Assembly (NCBI GenBank): GCA_963777625.1
Contig: CAVZRO010000008.1
Span: 262,814 to 326,813, forward strand
Length of the DNA: 64,000 nucleotides
Source: DATDIC01 sp963777625
GTDB taxonomy: Bacteria; Pseudomonadota; Alphaproteobacteria; Acetobacterales; Acetobacteraceae
Reading direction: 5' to 3'
The notes under the pieces were generated by a model. The model did no database searches. It worked only from the letters and a program-made list of their open reading frames with translations, and was not told the DNA's origin. The position numbers were made by a program, and so were the translations under genes. This document shows positions 52,822-61,498 of the stretch, piece by piece (within the stretch, counting starts at the first letter, position 1; every line of letters starts with the position of its first letter).

Positions 52822-53784
52822 ATGGTGTTCGGCAATCTTGCCCGCTTCGGAGTGCGGCGGGTGTTGGTGTTTTTCGTCACCTTGCTGGCCGGGGCAGTCG
52901 CCGTCTTCTTTGCCATGAAACTGGCGCCCGGCGATCCGGCACTGACCGCATTGGGAGAGAGTGCGAAACCCGAGCTGGTGGCTGCGTTCCGCCACGCGCA
53001 CCGTCTGGACCTGCCGCTGGTGGCGCAGTTCGGCCTCTGGCTTGCCGGTGCCGCGCATGGTGATTTCGGGCGATCGCTGACGCTGGCCGGGGGCGTGCCT
53101 GTTGCTTTGTTGATCGGCACGCGTCTGCCGGTGACCGTGTTCATTGGTCTGTACGCGCTGCTGCTGGCGATCGTGATATCTCTGGTCATCGGCACTGTCT
53201 CAGCATTGCAACGAGGTCGGCTGGCGGACACGATCGGCACCTCGTTTGCCGTGCTCGGCGTATCGATGCCGGACTTCTGGCTAGGTTATGTGCTGATTTT
53301 CTTTCTTGCCCTCAATTTTCCGATTTTTCCGTCGTACGGATTTGTGTCGCCGGTGGTGTCACTGCCGGGTGCATTGCTCAGCGGCTTCCTGCCGGCGCTG
53401 GCGATCGCCGCACCGATGGCCGCGGTGTTCGCCCGCACGCTCCGGGCTGCGCTGCTGGAGGTGCTGCACCGGGAATATGTCACGGTCGCTCGTTCCATCG
53501 GGTTCGCGCCAAGGTTTGTCTTCCTGCATTATGTGCTGCGGAACGCGCTGATCCCGTACGTGACTGTGCTGGGCCTGCAGGTGCGGTATCTGCTGGGCGG
53601 CGTGGTGGTGATCGAGCGCATCTTCGGCATTCCCGGCATGGGATCGCTGATGGTCGATGCTGCGTTCGGACGCGACTATCCGGTCGTACAGGCGTGCGCC
53701 CTGACATTTCTCCTGATCGTGCTGCTGACCAATCTGCTGGTCGATACCGTGTGCGGGCAGCTTGATCCTCGCCGGGCGGGCTGA
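52822..53784 (+). CDS. ABC importer permease, DppB-like
   Basis: The 320-residue protein has six hydrophobic segments. It carries the peptide-permease start GDPALTALGE, the family DFWLGYVLIFFLALNFPIFP and the EAA-like loop EYVTVARSIGFAPRFVFLHYV. It forms the inner-membrane channel with the next permease. It is 24 bases downstream of the binding-protein gene and one base before the next permease, so it lies in a tight operon. Confidence 0.93.
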   Translation: MVFGNLARFGVRRVLVFFVTLLAGAVAVFFAMKLAPGDPALTALGESAKPELVAAFRHAHRLDLPLVAQFGLWLAGAAHGDFGRSLTLAGGVPVALLIGTRLPVTVFIGLYALLLAIVISLVIGTVSALQRGRLADTIGTSFAVLGVSMPDFWLGYVLIFFLALNFPIFPSYGFVSPVVSLPGALLSGFLPALAIAAPMAAVFARTLRAALLEVLHREYVTVARSIGFAPRFVFLHYVLRNALIPYVTVLGLQVRYLLGGVVVIERIFGIPGMGSLMVDAAFGRDYPVVQACALTFLLIVLLTNLLVDTVCGQLDPRRAG

Positions 53785-53787
53785 GTG

Positions 53788-54627
53788 ATGCGGTCGTTCG
53801 GCGCCGCCATGCGCAACCGCACCTTGCTGGCAGGGCTGGTGATCACCGCGCTGGTGCTGTTCGGTGTCACCGCGGGTGCGGCGTTGTCGCCGTACTCCGC
53901 GACCAACATGGACTTTGTTGACGTGCTGCAGCCGCCGTCATGGGCGCATCCGCTCGGCACCGATTCGTTCGGTCGCGACGTGCTCACGCGGGTTCTGGTC
54001 GGGGGGCGGATTTCGCTGATCATCAGCTTTTCCGGCGTGGCGCTGGCGACCGTCGTCGGCACCACCACCGGGATGATTGCCGCGTGGCAGGAAGGCGCCG
54101 CCGAAACGGCGCTGATGGGAGTGGTGGATCTGCTGTTCGCTTTTCCCAGCTTCGTGCTGGCGCTGTTCCTGATGGTCATTCTTGGCTTCGGCTTGCAGGA
54201 TGTCGTGATCGCCATCGCGCTGGTGTATTTCCCGATCTTCGCCCGCCTGGCACGCAACCTGACCGCGGTCCTGAAGCAGGAGCCGTACGTGCAGGCGGCC
54301 CGCCTGATCGGCCAACCGGCGCCGATGATCCTGGTGCAGGAAATCCTGCCGAACATCCTGTCGGCGCTGATGGTGCAGGCGAGCGTTGCCGTCGCGTTCG
54401 GCGTGATCATCGAAGCCGGGCTGAGCTTCCTTGGCCTCGGGGTGCAGCCGCCGACACCGTCGCTTGGCGTGATCATGGCGGATGGGCGTGAATATTTCGG
54501 CACGGCGCCGTGGGTACTTACGCTGACCGGGTTGGCCGTTTCCGTGGCGCTCCTCGGCCTCAATCTGCTCGGGGACGGGCTGCGTGACCTGTCCGACCCG
54601 AAGCTGCGCCAGATTGTACGCGAATGA
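53788..54627 (+). CDS. ABC importer permease, DppC-like
   Basis: The 279-residue protein shows the second-permease pattern: HPLGTDSFGRDVLTRVLVGG (family start), EAA-like loop EPYVQAARLIGQPAPMILVQ and LSFLGLGVQPPTPSLG. It partners with DppB-like permease. A GTG at 53785 directly after the previous stop is also in frame. I start it at ATG 53788. It ends with a 4-base overlap with the first ATPase gene. Confidence 0.92.
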   Translation: MRSFGAAMRNRTLLAGLVITALVLFGVTAGAALSPYSATNMDFVDVLQPPSWAHPLGTDSFGRDVLTRVLVGGRISLIISFSGVALATVVGTTTGMIAAWQEGAAETALMGVVDLLFAFPSFVLALFLMVILGFGLQDVVIAIALVYFPIFARLARNLTAVLKQEPYVQAARLIGQPAPMILVQEILPNILSALMVQASVAVAFGVIIEAGLSFLGLGVQPPTPSLGVIMADGREYFGTAPWVLTLTGLAVSVALLGLNLLGDGLRDLSDPKLRQIVRE

Positions 54628-55577
54628 GTGCGGTGCTGAGCGTGCGCAACCTGCGCGTCACTCTGGCCGCCGGGCCGCGGTCGGTTCCGTTGGTGCGCGG
54701 CGTTGATCTCGATCTGCATCCGGGCGAGACGCTGACGCTGATCGGCGAGTTGGGGTCCGGCAAGACACTGACCGCGCTCGCGCTGCTGCGTCTGCTGCCC
54801 CAGGGCATGGGCCAGCAAGCCGATCTGATGCTGCTGAACGGACGCGACATCAGCGGAATGAACGAGACGGCGTTCCGCAACCTGCGCGGGCGACGGATCG
54901 CGATGATCTTTCAGGACCCGGTTGGGGCGTTCAATCCGGCCAAGCGGATCGACTGGCATCTGCGGGTCGTGCTGGCGCGCGCGGAAGCCGAGGGGGCATG
55001 GCAGGATCGCGCGACGGAAGCGCTGTCCGAGGTGGGGATCATGGATCCACCGAGCGTCCTGCGGCGGTTTCCGCACCAGCTTTCCGGCGGCATGTTGCAG
55101 CGGGTGCTGATCGCCATGGTGTTGGCCCTCGGGCCCGAGGTGATCATTGCCGACGAGCCGACAACCAATCTGGACAATATCGTCGAGCGCCAGATACTGG
55201 AGCTGTTCGGCAAGTTGCAGCGGCGCCTGTCGTCGGCTTTGTTGTTCATTACTCATGACATGACCATAGCGGCACTGATCTCACAGCGGCTGGCGGTGAT
55301 GTACGCCGGGCAGGTGGTCGAGACCGGCCCCGCCGAAGCCGTGCTGCACCGGCCGCTGCATCCCTATACGCAGGGGCTGATCGAAACCGCGAAGGCACTG
55401 GAGAAGGGGGCGGAGACACTCACCGAGATTCCCGGGCAACCGCCGTCGATAATGGAGCAGGACGACGGCTGTGCGTTTCGCGGCCGGTGCATCCGGGCGC
55501 GTCCTGGGTGCGAGGGGCCGCAAAAGCTGCGTTCCATGAACGAGGCGCGTCTCGTCAGGTGTCTTCTGTATGACTGA
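54624..55577 (+). CDS. ABC importer ATPase, DppD-like
   Basis: The 317-residue ATPase has Walker A GELGSGKTLTA (the usual serine after GE is Leu), Q-loop FQDPVGAFNP, signature LSGGMLQRVLIA, Walker B EVIIADEPTTNLD and switch His ITHDM. The C-terminal oligopeptide/dipeptide domain (CAFRGRCIRARPGC) is present, including its Cys motif. It is in a tight operon with the permeases and the second ATPase (8-base overlap). Confidence 0.92.
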   Translation: MSAVLSVRNLRVTLAAGPRSVPLVRGVDLDLHPGETLTLIGELGSGKTLTALALLRLLPQGMGQQADLMLLNGRDISGMNETAFRNLRGRRIAMIFQDPVGAFNPAKRIDWHLRVVLARAEAEGAWQDRATEALSEVGIMDPPSVLRRFPHQLSGGMLQRVLIAMVLALGPEVIIADEPTTNLDNIVERQILELFGKLQRRLSSALLFITHDMTIAALISQRLAVMYAGQVVETGPAEAVLHRPLHPYTQGLIETAKALEKGAETLTEIPGQPPSIMEQDDGCAFRGRCIRARPGCEGPQKLRSMNEARLVRCLLYD

Positions 55578-56361
55578 TCCGCTGCTTCGCCTTCAGGACC
55601 TGGTGGTCGAATTTCCTGACCCGCACCGTCGCCACCAGACTGTGCGCGCGGTCGACCAGGTCAGCCTGACAATCGGGCGCGGCGAGATTCTGGGCCTGGT
55701 CGGCAAATCGGGCAGTGGTAAGACGACATTGGCGAAGACAGTGCTGCGGCTCTATCGCCCGCGATCGGGCCGCATCGAACTCGGCGGCGTCGATATCACG
55801 CACCTGAACGAGCCGCGGTTGCGGCCGATGCGGCGCCAGGCGCAGATGGTGTTTCAGGATCCGCTGTCCTCGTTCAATCCGCGCCACACCATCAGCCGGG
55901 CGATCGCGATACCGCTGCTGCTGCATCGCATCTGTACCCGTTCCGCGCTGCGGGATTCGGTTGCGCGCATCCTGGCCGATGTTGGCTTGCCGAGCAGTTT
56001 TGCCAGCCGCTATCCACACCAGTTGTCCGGCGGCCAGTTGCAGCGGGCGGCGATCGGGCGGGCGCTCGCCTTGTCCCCGGCGCTGATCGTGGCGGACGAG
56101 GCGGTCTCGAAGCTGGATGTTTCGGTGCGCGCGCAGATCCTGAATCTGCTGAAACGCGTGCATGCCGAACGCGGCCTGTCGCTGCTGTTCATCACCCATG
56201 ACCTGCACGTGGCGCGGTTCCTGAGCGACCGCATCGGCATCATGCAGGGTGGCCGACTGCTAGAGATCGGGCCCACCAAGGAGGTTTTTGCCCGGCCCGT
56301 GCACGATTATACGCGGACGCTGCTGGGCACCATCGCACCCATTCCGGAGCCGGTCGCGTGA
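55570..56361 (+). CDS. ABC importer ATPase, DppF-like
   Basis: The 263-residue ATPase has Walker A GKSGSGKTT, FQDPLSSFNPR, signature LSGGQLQRAAIG, Walker B LIVADEAVSKLDVS and switch ITHDLHV. It lacks the C-terminal Cys domain usual for the first ATPase, as expected for DppF-type partners. It ends six bases before the convergent dehydrogenase gene's stop, and the importer operon ends here. Confidence 0.93.
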   Translation: MTDPLLRLQDLVVEFPDPHRRHQTVRAVDQVSLTIGRGEILGLVGKSGSGKTTLAKTVLRLYRPRSGRIELGGVDITHLNEPRLRPMRRQAQMVFQDPLSSFNPRHTISRAIAIPLLLHRICTRSALRDSVARILADVGLPSSFASRYPHQLSGGQLQRAAIGRALALSPALIVADEAVSKLDVSVRAQILNLLKRVHAERGLSLLFITHDLHVARFLSDRIGIMQGGRLLEIGPTKEVFARPVHDYTRTLLGTIAPIPEPVA

Positions 56362-56367
56362 GACCGA

Positions 56368-57309
56368 TCAGGGGTTCAGCTCATGGCCATGTGCGAGCGC
56401 TGTAAGGTCGGTGCGCAGCAGTGCGAGGCCGGTGAGCGCGAGCCGGCGCGATGCCTCCGGCGTCTTGAACCCCGCATGCGCGGTCAGCGTGACATTGTCG
56501 AGGGTTGTCAGCGGATGACCAGCCGGCAGCGGCTCGGTGTCGAATACGTCCAGGGCGGCATGTGCGATGCGCCCGTGCCGCAGCGCCGCGATCAGTGCAT
56601 CAGTATCGACCAGTCCGTCGCGCGCGGTATTCACGAAAATAGCGTGCGGCCGCATCAGTTTCAGACGTTCCGCGCTGATCAACCCGCGCGTTTCCGGCGT
56701 CAGCGCCAAGTGCAGCGAAACGATGTCGGCGTCGCGCAGAAGCTGTTCCAGCGCGACGGAGCGGCAAGGCAGGTCATCGCTTATGCGACCGCGGTTCCAG
56801 GCCAGCACACGCATGCCGAATCCGTCCGCGATGCGTGCCAAGGCAACCCCGATGCCGCCGGTGCCGATAATTCCCAGCGTCTTGCCTTCCAGCTCCATGC
56901 CGGAGAGCGGGTCCCAGATCCCGGCGCGCAGGGCGCGATCCATTTCTCCGATCCGGCGGGCGGCGGCCAGCATGAGCGCGAACGCATGCTCGGCCACGCT
57001 GCGGTCCCCGTAGCCGCGGATCGTGCGGATGCGGATTCCAAGCGCCTGTGCCGCTTCGACATCGATATAGCTGGACGCGCCGGTGCCGAGAAAGACGATG
57101 CTGCGCAGCGCCGGACATGCGCGCAGGAGCGTGCGGTCCATCGGCGTGTGCCCGTTCAGCGCACTGGCCGCTCCGGCCAGGAGGTCGGCCAAAGCCGAAG
57201 GGTCGGGATCGCCGCAATGCACATCCAGTCCATCCACGGAAGCCCACTCATCGGCGGTCAGCAATCCATGCACGAACGCGGAGCAGTCGATGTACACTGA
57301 ACGTCTCAT
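56368..57309 (-). CDS. D-isomer-specific 2-hydroxyacid dehydrogenase family protein
   Basis: The 313-residue protein has the NAD-binding motif LGIIGTGGIGVALARIADGF and the catalytic parts RGYGDRSVAEHAFALML, VNTARDGLVDTDALIAAL and AHAGFKT. In this last motif the usual catalytic His lies after the Thr-x-His-x-Gly (TAHAG). Members reduce 2-ketoacids. The specific acid is unknown. I choose ATG 57309. The longer open frame upstream is the antisense of the monooxygenase gene. It is divergent from that gene. A TCAGTGTACA near copy of the operator (8 of 10 bases) lies in its first codons. Confidence 0.88.
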   Translation of the reverse strand: MRRSVYIDCSAFVHGLLTADEWASVDGLDVHCGDPDPSALADLLAGAASALNGHTPMDRTLLRACPALRSIVFLGTGASSYIDVEAAQALGIRIRTIRGYGDRSVAEHAFALMLAAARRIGEMDRALRAGIWDPLSGMELEGKTLGIIGTGGIGVALARIADGFGMRVLAWNRGRISDDLPCRSVALEQLLRDADIVSLHLALTPETRGLISAERLKLMRPHAIFVNTARDGLVDTDALIAALRHGRIAHAALDVFDTEPLPAGHPLTTLDNVTLTAHAGFKTPEASRRLALTGLALLRTDLTALAHGHELNP

Positions 57310-57345
57310 ATCAGGGCACCATGGCGGCAAGCAGAGGGGGAAGGC

Positions 57346-58671
57346 ATGGCGGTGATGAAGCCTATCAAGCTCGGCCTGTCCATGCGCTACCTGGGATATC
57401 ATGCCGCTGCCTGGCGTCATCCCGATGCGGACCCAGGTGCCGCGTCCAAGTTCGACCATTTCCGGCGCGTCGCGCAGACCGCCGAGGCCGCCAAGCTCGA
57501 CATGGTGTTCCTGGCCGATGGCATCGGCATCCGCGGGAAGGACGAACCGCCCGGCTCGTTGTGCCGATCCGCGCAAAACGCCGAGCTGGAGCCGATCACG
57601 CTGCTGTCCGCGCTTGCCGCGGTGACACATCGGATTGGCCTGGTGGCCACCGCTTCCACGACCTACAACGAGCCGTTCCACGTTGCCCGTAAATATGCCT
57701 CGCTCGATCATATCAGCGGCGGACGGGCGGGGTGGAACATCGTTACCTCCTGGTCGGACGCGGAGGCACGCAATTTCAATCGCGATCAGCACCTGGGCTA
57801 CGAGGAGCGCTACGAGCGTGCCGCCGAATTCGTCGAGGTCGTCAAAGGCCTGTGGAACAGTTGGGATGCCGACGCGTTTCTGCACGACAAGGCCAGCGGC
57901 GTTTTCTATGACCCGAGCAAGCTGCACGTGCTCGATCACAAAGGAAAGCATTTCAAGGTTCGCGGCCCGCTGAGTGTCGCCCGTACCCCGCAGGGACGCC
58001 CGATCCTGGTGCAGGCCGGCGCGTCCGAGCAGGGATTGAACATCGCCGCGGCGAATGCGGACGTGGTCTATTCCGCACCGCACGACATCGATACGGCCAA
58101 AGCATACTATGCCGATCTGAAGCGGCGGCTGCCGGAACATGGCCGTACGGCCGATCAGCTTCTCATCATGCCCGGTCTGAACCCTTATGTCGGACGGACG
58201 CGGCAGGAAGCGCGTGACAAATACGAACAACTGAACCAGCTTGTGGATCCGCTGCTCGGCCTGTCGTACCTGTATGGCCAGATGGGCGATCTATCGGCAT
58301 ATCCGCTCGATGGTCCGGTGCCCGAGCCGGAAGATGCGCAGGTCCGCAGCATCGCCAAGAACCTTCTGGCCCTGGCGCGGCGGGACAATATGACCATCCG
58401 TCAGCTCTATACGCAGGTGGCAGCAGGGTTCGGCACGCGCGTGGTGATCGGCACGCCGGCGGATATCGTTGACGAGATGGAGCAATGGGTCAGCCAGGGC
58501 GCGGCGGACGGATTCAATATCTGTCCGCCGGTGCTTCCGATATCATTGGACGATTTCGTGGAGCTGGTGCTGCCGGAGCTGCGCCGTCGCAACATGTTCC
58601 GTAATGAATATGAAGGGACAACGCTGCGCCAGAACCTTGGGTTGCCGATGCCTGGAGCAATATCAGCCTGA
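57346..58671 (+). CDS. LLM-class flavin-dependent monooxygenase (NtaA/SnaA/DszA family)
   Basis: This 441-residue luciferase-like enzyme has MVFLADGIGIRG near the start, GRAGWNIVTSWSDAEARNFN (family hallmark), QAGASEQGLNIAA and the late GTPADIVDEMEQWV. Members use reduced FMN from a partner reductase to attack N- or S-containing substrates, such as nitrilotriacetate, pristinamycin or dibenzothiophene sulfone. No partner flavin reductase gene is close, so a shared one must be used. Good Shine-Dalgarno AGGGGGAAGG. It is near the importer operon and shares a region with the dehydrogenase. Confidence 0.92.
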   Translation: MAVMKPIKLGLSMRYLGYHAAAWRHPDADPGAASKFDHFRRVAQTAEAAKLDMVFLADGIGIRGKDEPPGSLCRSAQNAELEPITLLSALAAVTHRIGLVATASTTYNEPFHVARKYASLDHISGGRAGWNIVTSWSDAEARNFNRDQHLGYEERYERAAEFVEVVKGLWNSWDADAFLHDKASGVFYDPSKLHVLDHKGKHFKVRGPLSVARTPQGRPILVQAGASEQGLNIAAANADVVYSAPHDIDTAKAYYADLKRRLPEHGRTADQLLIMPGLNPYVGRTRQEARDKYEQLNQLVDPLLGLSYLYGQMGDLSAYPLDGPVPEPEDAQVRSIAKNLLALARRDNMTIRQLYTQVAAGFGTRVVIGTPADIVDEMEQWVSQGAADGFNICPPVLPISLDDFVELVLPELRRRNMFRNEYEGTTLRQNLGLPMPGAISA

Positions 58672-58697
58672 CTGGACTCGCGGAGCGATCGTAGGCT

Positions 58698-59024
58698 TCA
58701 GCGCGGCGTTCCCCCCGGTGCCGTCGCGGACGGCTGCCGCAGATCCACCCCGTCGTGGTGCATCTGCTCGACCACGGTGGCGGCATCGGCGTTCCCGGCG
58801 GCCGCCAGTCGGGCGGTCTGCCCAGCCAGGAGATCGAGTTGCTGACGCAAAGTGCGGCCCTCACGCACCGCCCGTTCCTGAGCTAAGCGGAGCGCCGTCT
58901 GGTCAGTGCGTTGCTGGATAAGCTGAACGGTGCGGAACCCGGTCGCGGCCAGGAAGGCAACAGCGAGCAGCAGAATTGCCCAATCGAAGGCAATCCTGAC
59001 TCGCGGTCGTCTTGAGCGCGGCAT
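58698..59024 (-). CDS. Small single-pass membrane protein with coiled-coil tail (1)
   Basis: The 108-residue protein has a membrane segment (IAFDWAILLLAVAFLAATGF) and a periplasmic or cytoplasmic helical tail rich in Gln/Arg (RTDQTALRLAQERAVREGRT). It lies 3 bases after a similar small protein and is likely expressed with it. I recognise no family. The pair may form a membrane scaffold. Confidence 0.6.
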   Translation of the reverse strand: MPRSRRPRVRIAFDWAILLLAVAFLAATGFRTVQLIQQRTDQTALRLAQERAVREGRTLRQQLDLLAGQTARLAAAGNADAATVVEQMHHDGVDLRQPSATAPGGTPR

Positions 59025-59027
59025 CCG

Positions 59028-59363
59028 TCAGGGCCTGGCCGGCGCGGTGCTTGCCGACGAGGCGGGAGAGCTGAGGGTGTGCGTGATACCCGCCTGCTTC
59101 AGAAGCGCATCGAGCTGCGCATCATGTTTCGTTCCGGCGATGGTCGCCAGCGCACGCACCAGCTCCTGATCTATCCGTCGCACGTCGGCGGTATCGTTGA
59201 TGAACGCCTGGCGCTGGTTCAACTCCGACTGGGCAGACGCCGTCATCAATTCCAGCACGATATTCGCCGCGACCAGCAGCACCGCCGTGCCGCCAAGCAT
59301 CAGCGCGATTACGCCGGCGGCGAGCGGCATGGTTGGGCCGGCCGCTGGTGCGGATTCGTTCAT
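59028..59363 (-). CDS. Small single-pass membrane protein with coiled-coil tail (2)
   Basis: The 111-residue protein has a hydrophobic segment (AGVIALMLGGTAVLLVAANI) followed by a helical stretch (SELNQRQAFINDTADVRRID) and a Ser/Ala-rich end. It lies 3 bases upstream of the next small membrane gene, so the two form a pair. Function is unknown. Confidence 0.6.
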   Translation of the reverse strand: MNESAPAAGPTMPLAAGVIALMLGGTAVLLVAANIVLELMTASAQSELNQRQAFINDTADVRRIDQELVRALATIAGTKHDAQLDALLKQAGITHTLSSPASSASTAPARP

Positions 59364-59573
59364 CCCGCATGGGTCCGAGGGCGATGCGGCCGGAACTGTG
59401 CGGCAAGGAGATTGGCCAGGGTGATCCGGGGGGTCGTTGTTGGGCCGTCGATCGCCGCATCCCGAGCGTCGGGGGTGTTTGCTGTATTCACGCGCAACCG
59501 GTTATCACGTCGCAGCCGTACGGAATACCGAATTCGGGCAAGGCTTGCGGCCGTCGCGTCGGGGGGTGGAGCC

Positions 59574-60470
59574 CTACTCCAGCAAATCTCCCACCGCGTC
59601 CTTGTATCGCCGTATCGCGTCCAGATGATCCGTCATGGTCCGGCCCGGGATGCGCACATGCACGCCCCGTCCGTGCGTGCTTGCGACCGTTACGTGCGTC
59701 ACCCCGGCCCGCTTCCAGAACGCGAACTCCTCGCGCCAATCCTTTTCGGCGCCAACGGCCGTCGAGGTCCACACCTCGATTTCGATCGCCGCCGGATCGC
59801 GGCCCTCCTGCTGCGTATAGCGGCGCAGCCGGTCGAACTCCGCCACCGCTTCCGCGCCTGCCGGATACGCCAGCATCATCCAGCCGTCGCCCCATTTCGC
59901 GATGCGGCGCAGCGTCTGATCGTGATGCCCGCCGAACCACACCGGAATACGCCGCTGCACCGGCAGCGGGTTGATCCCCGCATCCTCGATACGGTGCCAG
60001 GTGCCCTCGAACGTCACGTGCGGCTCGGCCCACAGAGCCTGCATCACCCGCACCTGCTCCTCGGACCGACGGCCGCGGTTATGGAAATCTTCGTTCAGGC
60101 CGGTGAACTCCGCTTTGTTCCAGCCCACTCCGACACCGAGCCGGAATCGCCCGTTGCACAGCACGTCCAGACACGCCGCCTGTTTTGCCACCAGCGCGGC
60201 CTGCCGCTGCGCCAGGATCAACACACCGGTGGAGAACTCCAGCCTGCTGAACCCGGCCAGATAACTGAACAGCACGAACGGGTCATGGAACCAGTCGGCC
60301 GAGGTATTGAGATTGCCCCAATCCGGGCGGCTGGCGGCATTCACGCCCAGCACATGATCCGCCGCGGCGAGGTAATCGTATCCAAACCGCTCTGCTGCCC
60401 CCACGAACTCTCGCACGGTGGCCGGCGAACCGCCGAAATCGACCTGCGGGAACAGGGTGCCAAGTTTCAT
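59574..60470 (-). CDS. LLM-class oxidoreductase (F420-dependent-like, TIGR03619 type)
   Basis: The 298-residue protein has the luciferase-like barrel start KLGTLFPQVDFGGSPATVRE, FGYDYLAAADHVLG, NGRFRLGVGVGWNKAEFTGL and IPVWFGGHHDQTLRRIAKWG. Members use FMN or coenzyme F420. The cofactor cannot be decided from this sequence. It is separate from the monooxygenase at 57346 and of a different subfamily. It lies 31 bases upstream of the Tim44-like gene stop region, transcribed leftward like its neighbours. Confidence 0.88.
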   Translation of the reverse strand: MKLGTLFPQVDFGGSPATVREFVGAAERFGYDYLAAADHVLGVNAASRPDWGNLNTSADWFHDPFVLFSYLAGFSRLEFSTGVLILAQRQAALVAKQAACLDVLCNGRFRLGVGVGWNKAEFTGLNEDFHNRGRRSEEQVRVMQALWAEPHVTFEGTWHRIEDAGINPLPVQRRIPVWFGGHHDQTLRRIAKWGDGWMMLAYPAGAEAVAEFDRLRRYTQQEGRDPAAIEIEVWTSTAVGAEKDWREEFAFWKRAGVTHVTVASTHGRGVHVRIPGRTMTDHLDAIRRYKDAVGDLLE

Positions 60471-60501
60471 GTGTATCCTTCCTTCCGCCGAGCCGACTGG
60501 C

Positions 60502-61428
60502 TCAGCGTGCTTGCTGGATGGCCGACAATATCCAGCGGCCGCCGGCTGCCCGCACGAAGGTCCATAGCTCGGTCGCGGTCACATGCTCGGTCGGGCTGCC
60601 GTCCACAACTCGCCCGCTGGCGTCGTGGGTCACGTCGATCATGGAAAACCGCATCGCCAGGGTGGCGTAGTCCCGGCCTTGCTCGGTCCACGCCTGCGAG
60701 AGGTCGCCTTGCAGCAGCCGCACGTCGCTGACGCTGTTGCGCACGCCGCGGCTTGCCTGATCGGCAAGCTGCTCGGCGAAATAGCCCACCATTTCCGGGG
60801 TGGTGAGCGCGCGCATCGCCTCCAGGTCCTGGCGCGTCCAGGCCGCCTGCACGTCCTGCAGCGCCCGTTCGAATGCCTGGTAATCGCCTGGCGAGACCGC
60901 CATGGTCTGCGCGGGTGCCGTGGCCACGCCGCCGCCGGTAAACGATCCGCCGGGCGAAAGGCCGAACTGGTTGCGATTGAACCATCCGCCGCCGCCGGCA
61001 AACGCCGGCGAGCCGCCCCGGAACAGCCGGATCAGCCAGCGCACGATCCATACGATCAGCAGGATGCGGAACAACAGGCCGAACAGCCCGAAGAACCCGC
61101 CGAAGCCGAACCCGTGGCCGAACAGCATGCTGCCCAATCCCACCCCGAGCAGTCCGCCGAGGAAGCCGGACCCGAATCCGCCGAACCCGTATCCCGGCCG
61201 GTAGCCTTGCGCGCCACTGCCATAGCTCGGCGACGGCGCGGATGGGGTCATGCTGCGCTGCATCGGCTGAGCGGAGTACGGCGCGGTGCGCGTCGCCGGT
61301 GGCGCGGAATAGGTGAAGCCACCGCGGCTGCCGAACGACCCGCCCCCGCCGGCACGCGCATCCGCCAAGCCGGGCGTCAGGGCCAGCGATAATGCGACGA
61401 CGACGGCAACCAGCGCGGAGCTGCGCAT
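60502..61428 (-). CDS. Tim44-like domain membrane protein
   Basis: The 308-residue protein has a signal or membrane start (ALVAVVVALSLALTPGLADA). A Gly/Phe/Ser-rich region follows with one membrane segment (about 115-135, LLFRILLIVWIVRWLIRLF). A C-terminal Tim44-like domain comes last (SPGDYQAFERALQDVQAAWT, EMVGYFAEQLADQASRGVRN, SMIDVTHDASGRVVDGSPTE). In mitochondria Tim44 recruits Hsp70 to the import channel. The bacterial role of such proteins is not established. It ends 31 bases before the LLM oxidoreductase gene start on the same strand. Confidence 0.82.
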   Translation of the reverse strand: MRSSALVAVVVALSLALTPGLADARAGGGGSFGSRGGFTYSAPPATRTAPYSAQPMQRSMTPSAPSPSYGSGAQGYRPGYGFGGFGSGFLGGLLGVGLGSMLFGHGFGFGGFFGLFGLLFRILLIVWIVRWLIRLFRGGSPAFAGGGGWFNRNQFGLSPGGSFTGGGVATAPAQTMAVSPGDYQAFERALQDVQAAWTRQDLEAMRALTTPEMVGYFAEQLADQASRGVRNSVSDVRLLQGDLSQAWTEQGRDYATLAMRFSMIDVTHDASGRVVDGSPTEHVTATELWTFVRAAGGRWILSAIQQAR

Positions 61429-61498
61429 TCGATGCCTCTCTTTCGTGTGACCTCGTCGCGAATATGGGGATTGCCCTGCAACGCCGACAGGGCGCGCC

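Noticed and set aside
57310..58230. N-terminal extension of the hydroxyacid dehydrogenase frame to 58230
   Set aside because: It is antisense to the monooxygenase gene. The dehydrogenase family start is at 57309.
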